A stretch of DNA of 42,788 nt, from NCBI GenBank assembly GCA_944323255.1, contig CALURU010000019.1:1-42788 (forward strand), in the 5' to 3' direction. Below, one piece after another: positions 15,454-23,980 of the stretch; the stretch's first letter is position 1; each line of letters opens with the position of its first letter. Under the pieces are notes generated by a model, which saw nothing but the letters and a program-made list of their open reading frames with translations, had not been told where the DNA came from and did no database searches. Both the position numbers and the translations under genes were made by a program. The stretch comes from Candidatus Gastranaerophilales bacterium. GTDB lineage: Bacteria > Cyanobacteriota > Vampirovibrionia > Gastranaerophilales > Gastranaerophilaceae.

Positions 15454-17622
15454 ATGACAAATTATGTTCCGAAAAGTCAGAGAAAAAAATCTAAACGTGT
15501 AGTAATAGACAATCCGTTTTTAAAGTTTTTAGCAGGATTATTTGTTTTTGCGCTGGGTGTGGTTCTGGCGGGCATGATTGCATTAAAGCTTTATTTAACC
15601 TCTCTTCCTCCTATCAAAAATTTAAATACTCTTAAACCGAATATAGTTACAACTTTTTGCGCAAGCGATGGCGAGGTTATAAAAACTTTTGCCGCTTATA
15701 CTTATTCTAACGTTGAGTTAAAGGAAGTACCGGAGACTCTGGTAAAAGCATTTATTGCAACAGAGGATAAAAACTTTTATAAGCATCCGGGGTATGATCT
15801 TGTGGGACTTGCCCGTTCTATGGTCGCAAATATTCTTGCAGGACACGTTGTACAGGGTGCAAGCACGATAACGCAGCAGCTTTCAAGAATTTTATTCCTT
15901 TCTAACGAAAAAACCTTTACAAGAAAAATCAAAGAATTGCAGGTTGCAGCACAGATAGAAAAAACGATTTCTAAAGATAAAATTTTAGAAATGTACTTAA
16001 ATAATGTATATCTGGGATCAGGTGCGTACGGAGTAAAGGGTGCGGCTAAAATTTATTTTAATAAAAATCTGAATCAGCTGTCACTGCCGGAAATGGCTTT
16101 AATTGCGGGACTACCACAGGCACCTTCTGTTTATTCCCCGTATAATAACAAAGATCTTGCCAGAAAACGCAGAAATCAGGTTCTTTTGAGAATGTATAAA
16201 ATGAAATACATCGATAAAGAAACTTATGAGAATGCAAAAAAAGCACCGATAGTTTTATCGACCATGCCACTTATGTATGCAACAAATAAAGCGCCGTATT
16301 TTTGTGACTATGTTGTTAAAGAAATGCATAAACTTGGATTTACGGAAGACGAAATTGTAAACGGCGGGTATAAAGTTATAACAACTCTTGACTACAAGGC
16401 ACAGGTAAAGGCAAACGAAGCCATGTTAACAAACTTAAAGGCTTGGGGCTTTACTAAAGACAAGAATCAGGCAGCAGTATTTTCATTTAGTCCGATTGAC
16501 GGCAGAATTCTTGTTTATGCAGGTGGTAAAGATTATACAAAGAGCCAGTATGACAGAGTATCACAATCAGCAAGACCGTCAGGCTCTGCATTTAAGCCGT
16601 TTATATATACCGCAGCTATTGAAAAGGGGTTTTCTCCAAATGATATGATTGATGATTTGCCTTTCAAAGCCGGAGATTGGACTCCAAAGAATTACGGTAA
16701 TAAATACAGAGGTCCGATACCTCTTTATACGGCTTTGATGGTCTCCTCTAACGTATGTACCGCAAGGTTAATGGATGCAATCGGTGTAAGACCTGTAATC
16801 CAGCTTGCAAGAGTTATGGGAATTACTACTCCGATACCTTATGACTATACGATTTCTCTTGGCTCCAACAGCGTTAAATTATTTGAAATGACAAGAGCAT
16901 ACGGAATCTTTGCAAATGGCGGTTACAAAGTTGAACCATTTGCAATAGAAAGAATAGAATCTTCAAGGGGAACTATTTTATATGAAGCCAAAAAAGCCCG
17001 TACAAGCAAGGTTTTGAATCTTAATACAGCGGCTACAATGACAGCGATTATGAAAACAGTTATTTCAAACGGTACAGGACGTGCTGCAAGTATCGGCAAA
17101 CCTGCAGCCGGAAAAACCGGAACAACGGATGACAGCAGAGATGCGTGGTTTATTGGATTTACGCCTGATGTGGTAACTGGTGTTTGGGTTGGAAATGACG
17201 ATAATTCTCAAATGGGCGCTGTAACAGGCGGTACAATTCCTGCAAAAATTTGGCGTGATGTAATGGCTGTGGCTACAGCACCTTATGGCAATGCTGATTT
17301 TGAATATCCGGAGATTGTGCTGAATCCGTTTAAGGCATCCGGGGTATCAATAATTCCGCAGAGCGAAGCTAAAAAAGTCTTTGAAGACAAGGAAAAAGAG
17401 AAAGAAGAGCAGGCAAAGAAAGAACAGGAAGCAAAAGATAAACCACAACCACCAATAATTAAGCCTGTAGAGATTTTACAACAGACTTTAACTCCGATGA
17501 AGAAAAAGGAGACACCTACAGTGGAAGTTAAACAGGAAAGAACTGAAATCCCGCAGCCGGACTTTGCTCCTGTACCTGTTACAACTGCGCCGGTTGGTGT
17601 TGCGCCTGTTAGTGCTGAGTAG
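15454..17622 (+). CDS. mrcA: Penicillin-binding protein 1A, bifunctional transglycosylase/transpeptidase
   Basis: Builds and cross-links peptidoglycan at the outer face of the inner membrane. There is a cytoplasmic basic N terminus and one membrane anchor (about residues 22-48). The GT51 domain has catalytic E104 in TEDKNFYKHPG and GASTITQQLSR. The transpeptidase domain has the SxxK motif S378-A-F-K381, S431-S-N433, and KTGTTDD at 554-560. A 100-residue tail rich in E, K, P and Q follows (about 640-722) and is probably disordered. The 722-residue length suits class A PBPs. AAAGGA precedes the ATG. The PurH-like gene follows after 21 nt, so the two are probably co-transcribed. Confidence 0.94.
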   Translation: MTNYVPKSQRKKSKRVVIDNPFLKFLAGLFVFALGVVLAGMIALKLYLTSLPPIKNLNTLKPNIVTTFCASDGEVIKTFAAYTYSNVELKEVPETLVKAFIATEDKNFYKHPGYDLVGLARSMVANILAGHVVQGASTITQQLSRILFLSNEKTFTRKIKELQVAAQIEKTISKDKILEMYLNNVYLGSGAYGVKGAAKIYFNKNLNQLSLPEMALIAGLPQAPSVYSPYNNKDLARKRRNQVLLRMYKMKYIDKETYENAKKAPIVLSTMPLMYATNKAPYFCDYVVKEMHKLGFTEDEIVNGGYKVITTLDYKAQVKANEAMLTNLKAWGFTKDKNQAAVFSFSPIDGRILVYAGGKDYTKSQYDRVSQSARPSGSAFKPFIYTAAIEKGFSPNDMIDDLPFKAGDWTPKNYGNKYRGPIPLYTALMVSSNVCTARLMDAIGVRPVIQLARVMGITTPIPYDYTISLGSNSVKLFEMTRAYGIFANGGYKVEPFAIERIESSRGTILYEAKKARTSKVLNLNTAATMTAIMKTVISNGTGRAASIGKPAAGKTGTTDDSRDAWFIGFTPDVVTGVWVGNDDNSQMGAVTGGTIPAKIWRDVMAVATAPYGNADFEYPEIVLNPFKASGVSIIPQSEAKKVFEDKEKEKEEQAKKEQEAKDKPQPPIIKPVEILQQTLTPMKKKETPTVEVKQERTEIPQPDFAPVPVTTAPVGVAPVSAE

Positions 17623-17643
17623 TTTTAGGTAAGGATTATAACA

Positions 17644-18531
17644 ATGAAATTAGAGGATTTTGAAATAATAAGCGGTGAGAATGAGCACCAGAGTGCAAGT
17701 TTTGAAAAAACTGACAAGACAATAGATTACACGACAAGCAAAAAGCTCTCTTTTTTGGATATTTTAAGCATTACACAAGGGCTTAATATAATAAGCGAAT
17801 TTTTTGACGTAAATGCAGCTGCTACGGTTTCTAACACTGGAGTTTGTGCTGTTGCTCTTGGTAAATCTTTACAAGAGGCTTTGATTTTTGCAATAGATTC
17901 TAATCCGATAGATTACATGAATTCGAAAGTGATTGTTTCTGCGGAAGTAGATAGTGATGTTGCAAAATTATTGAAGCAGGCAAGTATTATAGTTGCACCA
18001 AAATTTACCAAAAATGCGATAGAATATTTTGAAGCGCATGACATTTGTTACGTAACAATAAATACGCCTCTCAAAGATTATAAAAAGCATCTTGTAGCAG
18101 AAACTATTACTACTCCGATGGGAACACTTATTCAGTCGCCAAATCTGGGAGAGTTAAACAAAGATAATTTTAAGGTTGTTTCCAAGTTAAAGCCGACAGT
18201 TGAACAAATAGAAGATGCTGTTTTTGCGTGGAAAGTTGCAAAGCATGTAAAATCTCAGGCAATAGTAATTGCAAAAGATTTAAAAACGTCTTCAATAGCA
18301 CAGGGGCTGCAAACTTCTTTTGTTGAGCACGCTCTGAATTATGCATGTGAAAAGGCAAAAGATGCAATACTGGCTTCTGATATGCCGCTGACTATTCATG
18401 ATATAAATGCGGCAGCCCAGTGCAGAATCGGATTAATAATAGTACCTTCTGCATCAAATGAAATTGTGTCAACTGCTGATAAGCTTAATATTGCTGTAAT
18501 TACAACAGGTTTGACTAATATTTTAACTTGA
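17644..18531 (+). CDS. Degenerate PurH homologue: AICAR transformylase-like domain without catalytic residues
   Basis: The 295 residues align along their whole length with the C-terminal AICAR formyltransferase half of PurH. ISGENEHQSASF (9-20) matches RYGENPHQ..A.F, SFLDILSITQGLNIISEF matches the NxLDxDAAxxLxxEF region, PTVEQIEDAVFAWKVAKHVKSQAIVIAKD (184-212) is almost canonical, and ILASDM matches the ASDAFFPF site. The IMP cyclohydrolase half is absent. The catalytic KHANPCG is replaced by SNTGVCAVA (63-71), GAGQMSRVDS by SIAQGLQTSF, FFPF by PLTI, and QPGGSIRD by VPSASNE. The fold looks preserved but the substrate site is lost, so this is probably a pseudoenzyme with another role. AAGGA precedes the ATG; the gene follows PBP1A by 21 nt. 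Confidence 0.82.
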   Translation: MKLEDFEIISGENEHQSASFEKTDKTIDYTTSKKLSFLDILSITQGLNIISEFFDVNAAATVSNTGVCAVALGKSLQEALIFAIDSNPIDYMNSKVIVSAEVDSDVAKLLKQASIIVAPKFTKNAIEYFEAHDICYVTINTPLKDYKKHLVAETITTPMGTLIQSPNLGELNKDNFKVVSKLKPTVEQIEDAVFAWKVAKHVKSQAIVIAKDLKTSSIAQGLQTSFVEHALNYACEKAKDAILASDMPLTIHDINAAAQCRIGLIIVPSASNEIVSTADKLNIAVITTGLTNILT

Positions 18532-18560
18532 TAAAATTTTAATATATTTTCCAATTTCTA

Positions 18561-18589
18561 TTGACAAAATGCGTATAATTTTGTATTAT
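18561..18589 (+). promoter_or_regulatory. Sigma-70 promoter of the small gene, predicted leaderless start
   Basis: TTGACA (18561-18566), exactly 17 bp, TATTAT (18584-18589). The ATG at 18596 lies 6 nt after the -10 box, where transcription itself should begin. Confidence 0.75.
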
Positions 18590-18595
18590 ATAGAT

Positions 18596-18790
18596 ATGGA
18601 AAATACATTAAATAATTTAATAAAGCTGGAAGAAAAAATTACATTATCATTAGATTTATTGGAAGTTGCAAAAGGCTACTGTGAGTACAATTTTGACAAA
18701 GGACAAGAAGTTGTAGCAATATGTTCGATTCTTGAAGTCGTATTAGAGGCTCAAAAAGAATTGGCAGATACAATAGATAGTTTGATGTAA
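18596..18790 (+). CDS. Small unrecognised acidic protein, 64 residues
   Basis: I do not recognise it. It begins MENTLNNLIKLEEK and is predicted mainly helical, with heptad-like hydrophobic spacing (LIKLEEKITLSLDLLEVA; ILEVVLEAQKELADTI), so a helical hairpin or dimer is plausible. It has one Cys in each half. A near-perfect promoter places the transcript start on the start codon, with no room for a ribosome binding site. The frame could be read from an ATG at 18569, but that codon lies between the -35 and -10 boxes and is rejected. The gene sits between the PurH-like gene and the two-component system; a link to either is unknown. Confidence 0.7.
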   Translation: MENTLNNLIKLEEKITLSLDLLEVAKGYCEYNFDKGQEVVAICSILEVVLEAQKELADTIDSLM

Positions 18791-18812
18791 TATAGTTCGG
18801 TTAAAACATTTC

Positions 18813-18829
18813 CTAACAGAAAACTAACA
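18813..18829 (+). promoter_or_regulatory. CTAACA-N5-CTAACA operator of the response regulator gene
   Basis: Two CTAACA half sites (18813-18818 and 18824-18829) recur every 11 bp, one helical turn, as expected for an OmpR/PhoB-family dimer. They are followed after 9 bp by TAATAT (18839-18844), a -10 candidate. The same layout precedes the ArnT-like gene at 22663-22679. Confidence 0.7.
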
Positions 18830-18957
18830 TTTTTCTTGTAATATACCTTTTTATGTAGTTATAAAATTGTTAGATAAAGTTTAATACAAAAAAGATTATA
18901 TACATGTATGGTTTTATATGTTATTTTGTATGAGGCTATTATATCTGGTATGGAATT

Positions 18958-19656
18958 ATGTCTGCAAATTTAACAGATGCAAAAATTTTGATAGTGGAAG
19001 ATGAACCGCAAATAAACCGCCTTATAGAACTCGTTTTGATTTCCGGCGGGTATTATAAAATAAAAAAAGCGTATGATGGTCTGGAAGCTCTGGAGATTAT
19101 AAACAATAATAAGCCGGATCTTGTTCTGCTGGATGTAATGCTTCCGGGGCTGGATGGATTTAGTTTATGTAAAAAGATTAAAACGAATCCCGAGTTAAAA
19201 TCTATTCAGGTAATAATGCTTACGGCAAGAAAGATGGAAGAAGATATTCTGAAGGGTTTTGAAAGCGGAGCGGTTGATTATATTTCCAAGCCTTTCAGCA
19301 ACAAGATTTTATTAGCCAGAGTGAAAGCGCATCTGGAGGTCAGCGGTGTAAATTGTTCAAATAAAATTTACAAGAATATTGTTTTAGATAATATGAAAAA
19401 GACCGTAAGAATTGATGAACAACAAATAGATTTGACAAATTTTGAATTTAAAATTTTAAATACATTTATGTCAAATGTCGGAATAGTGTTTTCGCGTGCA
19501 CAGCTCTTACAAAACTTGAGAGGGGAAGATAGTTTTGAGATTTCGGAGCGTGCGGTTGATGTGCAGATTGTGAATTTGAGGCGTAAACTCGGAGATTTGG
19601 GAGAGTATATTGAGACGGTAAGGGGTGTCGGGTATAAACTCAAGGAGTATGATTAA
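18958..19656 (+). CDS. OmpR/PhoB-family response regulator
   Basis: Two-component DNA-binding regulator of 232 residues. The receiver domain has the acidic pair in VEDE (13-16), the phospho-acceptor D59 in LVLLDVMLPG, T in MLTARK, and K in ISKPFS. The winged-helix effector domain ends in the typical IETVRGVGYKL. The ATG at 18958 lacks a strong Shine-Dalgarno sequence but gives the family N terminus. The sensor kinase gene overlaps its end region (AAGGAG lies inside this gene and the kinase ATG follows the TAA by 1 nt). A direct repeat in its own promoter, shared with the ArnT-like gene, suggests autoregulation and a common regulon. Confidence 0.93.
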   Translation: MSANLTDAKILIVEDEPQINRLIELVLISGGYYKIKKAYDGLEALEIINNNKPDLVLLDVMLPGLDGFSLCKKIKTNPELKSIQVIMLTARKMEEDILKGFESGAVDYISKPFSNKILLARVKAHLEVSGVNCSNKIYKNIVLDNMKKTVRIDEQQIDLTNFEFKILNTFMSNVGIVFSRAQLLQNLRGEDSFEISERAVDVQIVNLRRKLGDLGEYIETVRGVGYKLKEYD

Positions 19657-19657
19657 A

Positions 19658-21046
19658 ATGAAAAAAAGAGATATTTACTGGCTTACAAGATTACTTCAGG
19701 GACTGATTATTGTTATTGTTTTTGTTTCAATTTCGCTTGTTAATATAATTCAGTTCAATAATTCATATATGGACGAAGAACAGGAAGAAATGCAGGTTTT
19801 TACAAGGCAGATTGAGTGGGTTGTAAAACCTTATCTTGCAAAAAAGGATTACCTGACAGTAAAAAAATATGCGGAAGATTTTAAAGATGAAGATATTACT
19901 ATAAGAATTTTTGATAAAAATAAGAATCTGATAGCAACTTCAAAACCGGATTATTCGGGCGAGCTTTCAAAAGAAAACAGCAGAATATTAAGAAAGAATT
20001 ATAATAAGTGGAAAACTTACAAACATTCAATAAGAGATAAAAAACTTGTTCAGGTGAAAGATATTGATGTTAACGGACAAAAATATTCTCTGGAGGTTAC
20101 AATATCCGAGGCCGATGTAATAGGAACTATTTTAAAAGGGCAGATGAGTTTGATGGTTTTCTTCGGAATTTGTATTTTGGCACTGCTCTGGGGATTGTTG
20201 GAAACTTTTCACAGGACGAAAGTTACTTTTAATAAATTTGAAGACAGTGTGATGAAAATTGCAAACGGAGAGTTGGATACGCCTATTGATGTTCCGAACC
20301 TGGAGCTTTTGGAAGAATTGTCAGTTTCCGTGAAGAAAATGGCTTTGCGGCTAAAAAATCAAATTTACAGGTTAACTCAGCTTGAAGAGTATAAATCAAA
20401 CTTTCTGCAGGATATAACACACGAAATTAAAACTCCTATAACTGCTATAAATTCCGCTATTGAGCTTATTGAAACAGATAGCAACATCAAAGCAGGTAAT
20501 CGGGAATGTCTTGATATAATTCATTTTCAGGTACAGGCAATTAATAAACTTGTAAATGATATTCTGTATCTGTCAGAAACTGAAGTTGCCAAAACAGATG
20601 AACAGAATCATTTTACAGAATTTAGTCTTAATTCTATGATTGAAAAGACTATCGGTAATTTTTTGTATATGTTTGAAGATATTAACTTTATTCAAAATGC
20701 AGAAATTCGTATTAACGGTAACGAGGAGCTTTTATCAAGAGCCCTGTCAAATTTGATAATAAATGCGATAAAGTATTCCGGATCTGACAAAATTGATGTT
20801 ATTCTGAATAAAAAAGATAATCGGATAGAACTTCTGGTGAGAGATTACGGAGTCGGTATTGCTCAGGAACATTTACAGCATCTTTTTGAAAGGTTTTATC
20901 GTGTAGATAAAGCAAGAAGCCGCCAGACCGGAGGAACCGGACTGGGACTTGCTATTGTGAAAAACATTGTGGAACTGCACGGCGGAGAAGTAAGCGTAGA
21001 AAGTATTCCTCAGAAAGAAACTACTTTTAAAATAGTTTTTCTATAA
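19658..21046 (+). CDS. Membrane sensor histidine kinase
   Basis: Partner kinase of the preceding regulator, 462 residues from this start. The order is membrane segment 1 (about 10-32), a periplasmic sensor of about 130 residues with many charges, membrane segment 2 (about 163-182), a HAMP linker, the HisKA H-box DITHEIKTP with H255, the N-box NLIINAIKYS, the G1 box RDYGVGI, an F-box-like ERFYRVDKARSR and the G2 box GGTGLGLAIVKNI. Three in-frame starts exist: GTG 19625, ATG 19649 (1 nt from AAGGAG, too close) and ATG 19658 (10 nt, chosen). It overlaps the convergent ArnT-like gene by 20 bp. The target pathway, lipid A decoration, is inferred from that neighbour. Confidence 0.92.
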   Translation: MKKRDIYWLTRLLQGLIIVIVFVSISLVNIIQFNNSYMDEEQEEMQVFTRQIEWVVKPYLAKKDYLTVKKYAEDFKDEDITIRIFDKNKNLIATSKPDYSGELSKENSRILRKNYNKWKTYKHSIRDKKLVQVKDIDVNGQKYSLEVTISEADVIGTILKGQMSLMVFFGICILALLWGLLETFHRTKVTFNKFEDSVMKIANGELDTPIDVPNLELLEELSVSVKKMALRLKNQIYRLTQLEEYKSNFLQDITHEIKTPITAINSAIELIETDSNIKAGNRECLDIIHFQVQAINKLVNDILYLSETEVAKTDEQNHFTEFSLNSMIEKTIGNFLYMFEDINFIQNAEIRINGNEELLSRALSNLIINAIKYSGSDKIDVILNKKDNRIELLVRDYGVGIAQEHLQHLFERFYRVDKARSRQTGGTGLGLAIVKNIVELHGGEVSVESIPQKETTFKIVFL

Positions 21047-22616
21047 TAGAATATTTGACACCTTTTTCAGCTAATTTAAAAGCCGTATTTTCAGGAAGTT
21101 TCGGAATGTCTTTATTTTTGATGATTACAAGATTCTCTTTTTTATTAAGCTCATTATTAAGCCATTCTATATTATCTTCATTCTGAAACTCAATTTGAGG
21201 AAGTTCTGAATAATACAAAAGACTGTATTTTTTTCCTGTTTTGTAAGCAGAAATCGTGTAGTTATGCTCCTTGGCTAGTTTTGCATAAGCAATTAAATCA
21301 TCCTGCCCGAAGGAGTAATCCAATTTATACCCTAATGGTGCCGTAAATCCGAAAAGTGCTGCTGTAAATACCGCCTGACAAATGAAAATTCTAAAACGCT
21401 TGTTCTTAATCATATTTATTATCAGAAAATATGCAAGAATTGCGAGTATAACTTGCATATAGTGCAAATTCCCTGCATTTTCTCCGAGAGTAAAAGATGC
21501 GGCAAACGGCACGGCTAATGAAGCTAAAATTAATATCGAGTTTATTCCGATTAAAGCATATTTTATTTTAAGATTGTCTTTGGTTATGTAACCTGACCAG
21601 ATGTGTGCAATTATTACAGCTAAGAACGGATATGCCGGCAAAATATATGTAATTAATTTAGCGCCAGACAGGCTGAAAAAGATTAATGTGACTAAAAAGG
21701 CAATACTATTCAAAATCAGAAATTTGGAATATTTGTTTTCTAAATTAGGCTTGGTGAGTTTTATACCGTTCAAGAGTTTTCCGATTATAACAAATGTATG
21801 CGGCATAAGCCCCCAGAGAAGCGTAAGTATATAAAAATACCACGGCTCATTTCTGTGTATAACTTCCGAACCTAAAAATCTTAATATATGATGTTTGTAA
21901 ATGTATTCGCTAAAAAACAAATCGGGATAAGTTTTAAGCATCAAGATATGCCATGGCAAAGTGATTGTAAGGAATAAAACCATCCCGATTACAGAATGTT
22001 TCAAAGTATCTTTGTACGTTTTAAAAACAATAGTAGAGATTAAGATTGTTCCAAAAGGAATTACAAACCCCGGAATTCCTTTAGCCAGTATGGCAAGTCC
22101 TGAAAAGAAATAGCTGAGCAGCCAGAAGTATTTTTTGTTTTTCTCCCGAACGAAGAATGTGTAGAAATAACATAAAACTGCGCTTGTGACAAAACTTGTA
22201 AGAACACTGTCCAGTATCGCAATTTTTGTTATAAGTACGTATTCAAGCGAGGTTAAAAGTACGCATGTAGTGATAAGTGCAAATCGGATATTTTTAACTT
22301 TTTTGCATAGCCCGAATAAAAGTCCGAGCGGCAGCAATGATAATAAGATTATCGGCAGGCGTGCTGTTAATTCGTTAATTCCGCCAAAAGTTTTGAATGC
22401 CAGACACTCAAGCCAGAAATATAACGGAGGTTTTTCAAAAAAATATTCGCCATTTAAGTACAAAGTCATAAAATCGTGATTTTTTATCATTGTACGTGCA
22501 ATTTCTACATATCGAGTTTCATCAACATCCAGAAGCGGGTATGAACCAATTAGTAAAAAATAACCGAACAGTATAATAATTGTTAAAATAGAGTAAACTA
22601 GTGTACTTTTTTTCAT
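21027..22616 (-). CDS. ArnT/PMT-family polyprenyl-phosphate glycosyltransferase
   Basis: Inner-membrane GT-C enzyme that moves a sugar from an undecaprenyl-phosphate carrier to an outer acceptor; in ArnT the acceptor is lipid A, which gives cationic-peptide resistance. The 529 residues contain about 12 membrane segments. The first periplasmic loop has the family signature LDVDETRYVEIARTM, then LNGEYFFEKPPLYFWLE, with the D-E pair and EKPPL that mark ArnT-like enzymes. AAGGA precedes the ATG. The CTAACA direct repeat upstream and the convergent overlap with the kinase gene argue that it is a main target of the two-component system. The exact sugar and acceptor are unknown; no arnBCAD genes are here. 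Confidence 0.88.
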   Translation of the reverse strand: MKKSTLVYSILTIIILFGYFLLIGSYPLLDVDETRYVEIARTMIKNHDFMTLYLNGEYFFEKPPLYFWLECLAFKTFGGINELTARLPIILLSLLPLGLLFGLCKKVKNIRFALITTCVLLTSLEYVLITKIAILDSVLTSFVTSAVLCYFYTFFVREKNKKYFWLLSYFFSGLAILAKGIPGFVIPFGTILISTIVFKTYKDTLKHSVIGMVLFLTITLPWHILMLKTYPDLFFSEYIYKHHILRFLGSEVIHRNEPWYFYILTLLWGLMPHTFVIIGKLLNGIKLTKPNLENKYSKFLILNSIAFLVTLIFFSLSGAKLITYILPAYPFLAVIIAHIWSGYITKDNLKIKYALIGINSILILASLAVPFAASFTLGENAGNLHYMQVILAILAYFLIINMIKNKRFRIFICQAVFTAALFGFTAPLGYKLDYSFGQDDLIAYAKLAKEHNYTISAYKTGKKYSLLYYSELPQIEFQNEDNIEWLNNELNKKENLVIIKNKDIPKLPENTAFKLAEKGVKYSIIEKLF

Positions 22617-22662
22617 AAAAGCTATCCTTAAAAGTCTATATATAATTAGGATAGAATAGAAT

Positions 22663-22679
22663 TGTTAGTTTTTTGTTAG
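22663..22679 (-). promoter_or_regulatory. CTAACA-N5-CTAACA operator of the ArnT-like gene
   Basis: Read on the minus strand, CTAACA (22679-22674), five A, CTAACA (22668-22663), then 9 bp and TATCCT (22653-22648) as a -10 candidate. Half-site sequence, spacing and distance to the -10 box equal those before the response regulator gene. Confidence 0.7.
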
Positions 22680-22754
22680 CGTAGGGGTAAATGTATGTAT
22701 CTGGCTGGTGAGAACTACAAGCTTAATAATATTGTGTGGTGATATGTTTTGTAT

Positions 22755-22792
22755 AAAACAAAGGGGCGCTTTGAAAAGCGCCCCTTTGTTTT
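22755..22792. terminator. Strong bidirectional terminator after rpsG
   Basis: AACAAAGGGGCGCTT pairs perfectly with AAGCGCCCCTTTGTT, with A and T runs on both sides. It ends the rpsL-rpsG transcript. The spacer 22680-22754 carries a reversed copy of the CATTTACCCC module (22684-22708) and GGTGAGAACTACAAGCTTAA, a variant of which also lies at about 31610-31630. Confidence 0.95.
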
Positions 22793-22807
22793 ATAAATAT
22801 TAAAAAA

Positions 22808-23278
22808 TTAATATCTGTAGTGAGCAAATGCTTTGTTAGCTTCTGCCATTTTATGGGTATCTTCACGTTTTTTGCAAGCTGCACCATTTCCATTAGAAGC
22901 ATCGATAATTTCGTTTGTTAATTTTTCAACGAAAGATTTACCGCTTCTGTTCTTTGCTGCTGTAATAATATTAGAAGACGCAAGTGCAAAACCTCTGTCA
23001 GGTTTAACGTCGATAGGTACTTGATAAGTAGAACCTCCGATACGTCTTGCTTTAACTTCCAATAATGGAGTTGCATTTGTAATCGCTTTTTGGAAAACTT
23101 CCAAGCCTTTTTCGTTAGTTCTTTCTTCAATCTTAGTAATTGTAGAATAGAATATTTTTTCAGCAAGTGACTTTTTACCGCGTCTCATAACTCTGTTGAT
23201 GAATTTTGAAACGTCGATGCTGTTATAAATAGGGTCAGCTGCAGGAATTCTTCTTTCAGGTTTAGATCTTCTAGACAT
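22808..23278 (-). CDS. rpsG: 30S ribosomal protein S7
   Basis: Primary 16S rRNA-binding protein that organises the head of the small subunit. The 156 residues are standard: [10 protein letters not shown] at the N terminus, FINRVMRRGKKSLAEKIFY, PLLEVKARRIGGSTYQVP, and KMAEANKAFAHYRY at the C terminus. Its ATG overlaps the TAA of rpsL (TAATG), a coupling arrangement that suits S7-type autoregulation. In many bacteria fusA and tuf follow, but here a strong terminator follows instead, so the str cluster is split. Confidence 0.98.
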   Translation of the reverse strand: MSRRSKPERRIPAADPIYNSIDVSKFINRVMRRGKKSLAEKIFYSTITKIEERTNEKGLEVFQKAITNATPLLEVKARRIGGSTYQVPIDVKPDRGFALASSNIITAAKNRSGKSFVEKLTNEIIDASNGNGAACKKREDTHKMAEANKAFAHYRY

Positions 23279-23661
23279 TATTTCTTACCTCCTTTAGCTC
23301 TCTTAGCACCATATTTAGAACGGCTTTGTGTTCTATTTGCAACACCTGCTGTATCTAAAGTACCACGTACGATGTGATATCTGACACCAGGAAGGTCTTT
23401 AACCCTTCCGCCTCTTATAAGAACAACGCTGTGTTCTTGAAGGTTATGACCGATACCAGGGATATAAGAAGTTACTTCAAATCCGTTAGTAAGTCTGACT
23501 CTGGCAACCTTTCTCAGAGCTGAGTTAGGTTTTTTAGGGGTTGTCGTGTAAACCCTTGTACATACGCCGCGTCTTTGTGGACATTCCATAAGAGCCGGCG
23601 ATTTGGTTTTGTCTTTGAGCTTTTTACGTTCTGAACGTACAAGCTGGTTCATTGTAGGCAT
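23278..23661 (-). CDS. rpsL: 30S ribosomal protein S12
   Basis: Decoding-centre protein of the 30S subunit, 127 residues. It shows [44 protein letters not shown] and [13 protein letters not shown]. Both lysines at the classic streptomycin sites (in PKKPN and VKDLP) are present, so the protein predicts a sensitive ribosome. The ATG at 23661 has AGGAG just upstream; an in-frame extension to 23715 has no family support. Sequence similarity to cyanobacterial S12 is one of the better lineage clues in the window (recollection-based comparison). It is transcribed with rpsG from the promoter at 23810-23838. Confidence 0.98.
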   Translation of the reverse strand: MPTMNQLVRSERKKLKDKTKSPALMECPQRRGVCTRVYTTTPKKPNSALRKVARVRLTNGFEVTSYIPGIGHNLQEHSVVLIRGGRVKDLPGVRYHIVRGTLDTAGVANRTQSRSKYGAKRAKGGKK

Positions 23662-23809
23662 GATTTTTCTCCTTTTACCTATTTTACTTTTACTGTAAGC
23701 AAAACTGAATGTCATAAGCTTTGCTTTTTTGACTAGCCTCTGTGTTAAGAGGGTGCGTCATCCCCCTGGCCGTCAAATCCGGCAAGAAAATTTCGACTAG
23801 GGTATCTTA

Positions 23810-23838
23810 ATAATAGGACGAACAAATATGTGTGTCAA
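23810..23838 (-). promoter_or_regulatory. Sigma-70 promoter of rpsL-rpsG
   Basis: On the minus strand TTGACA (23838-23833), 17-bp spacer, TATTAT (23815-23810). It predicts a leader of about 140 nt that contains small hairpins (GCCGGATTTGACGGC; CCTCT/AGAGG) of possible regulatory use. The rest of 23662-23980 holds no gene. Confidence 0.8.
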
Positions 23839-23980
23839 TCATGACGGGCGAATTGCGTTACAAATCGTAGCATGTTTGTATACTTTTCTCTTGTTTATTG
23901 TATAATTAGGGGTAAACAGATAAAAGTTGGGTTTAACAGGTTGATTACTCTCTCTGTATATTATTAAGAAGGAAAAGATT

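Noticed and set aside
23662..23715. Longer S12 starting at 23715
   Set aside because: The extension has no family support; AGGAG and the canonical MPT start fix 23661.
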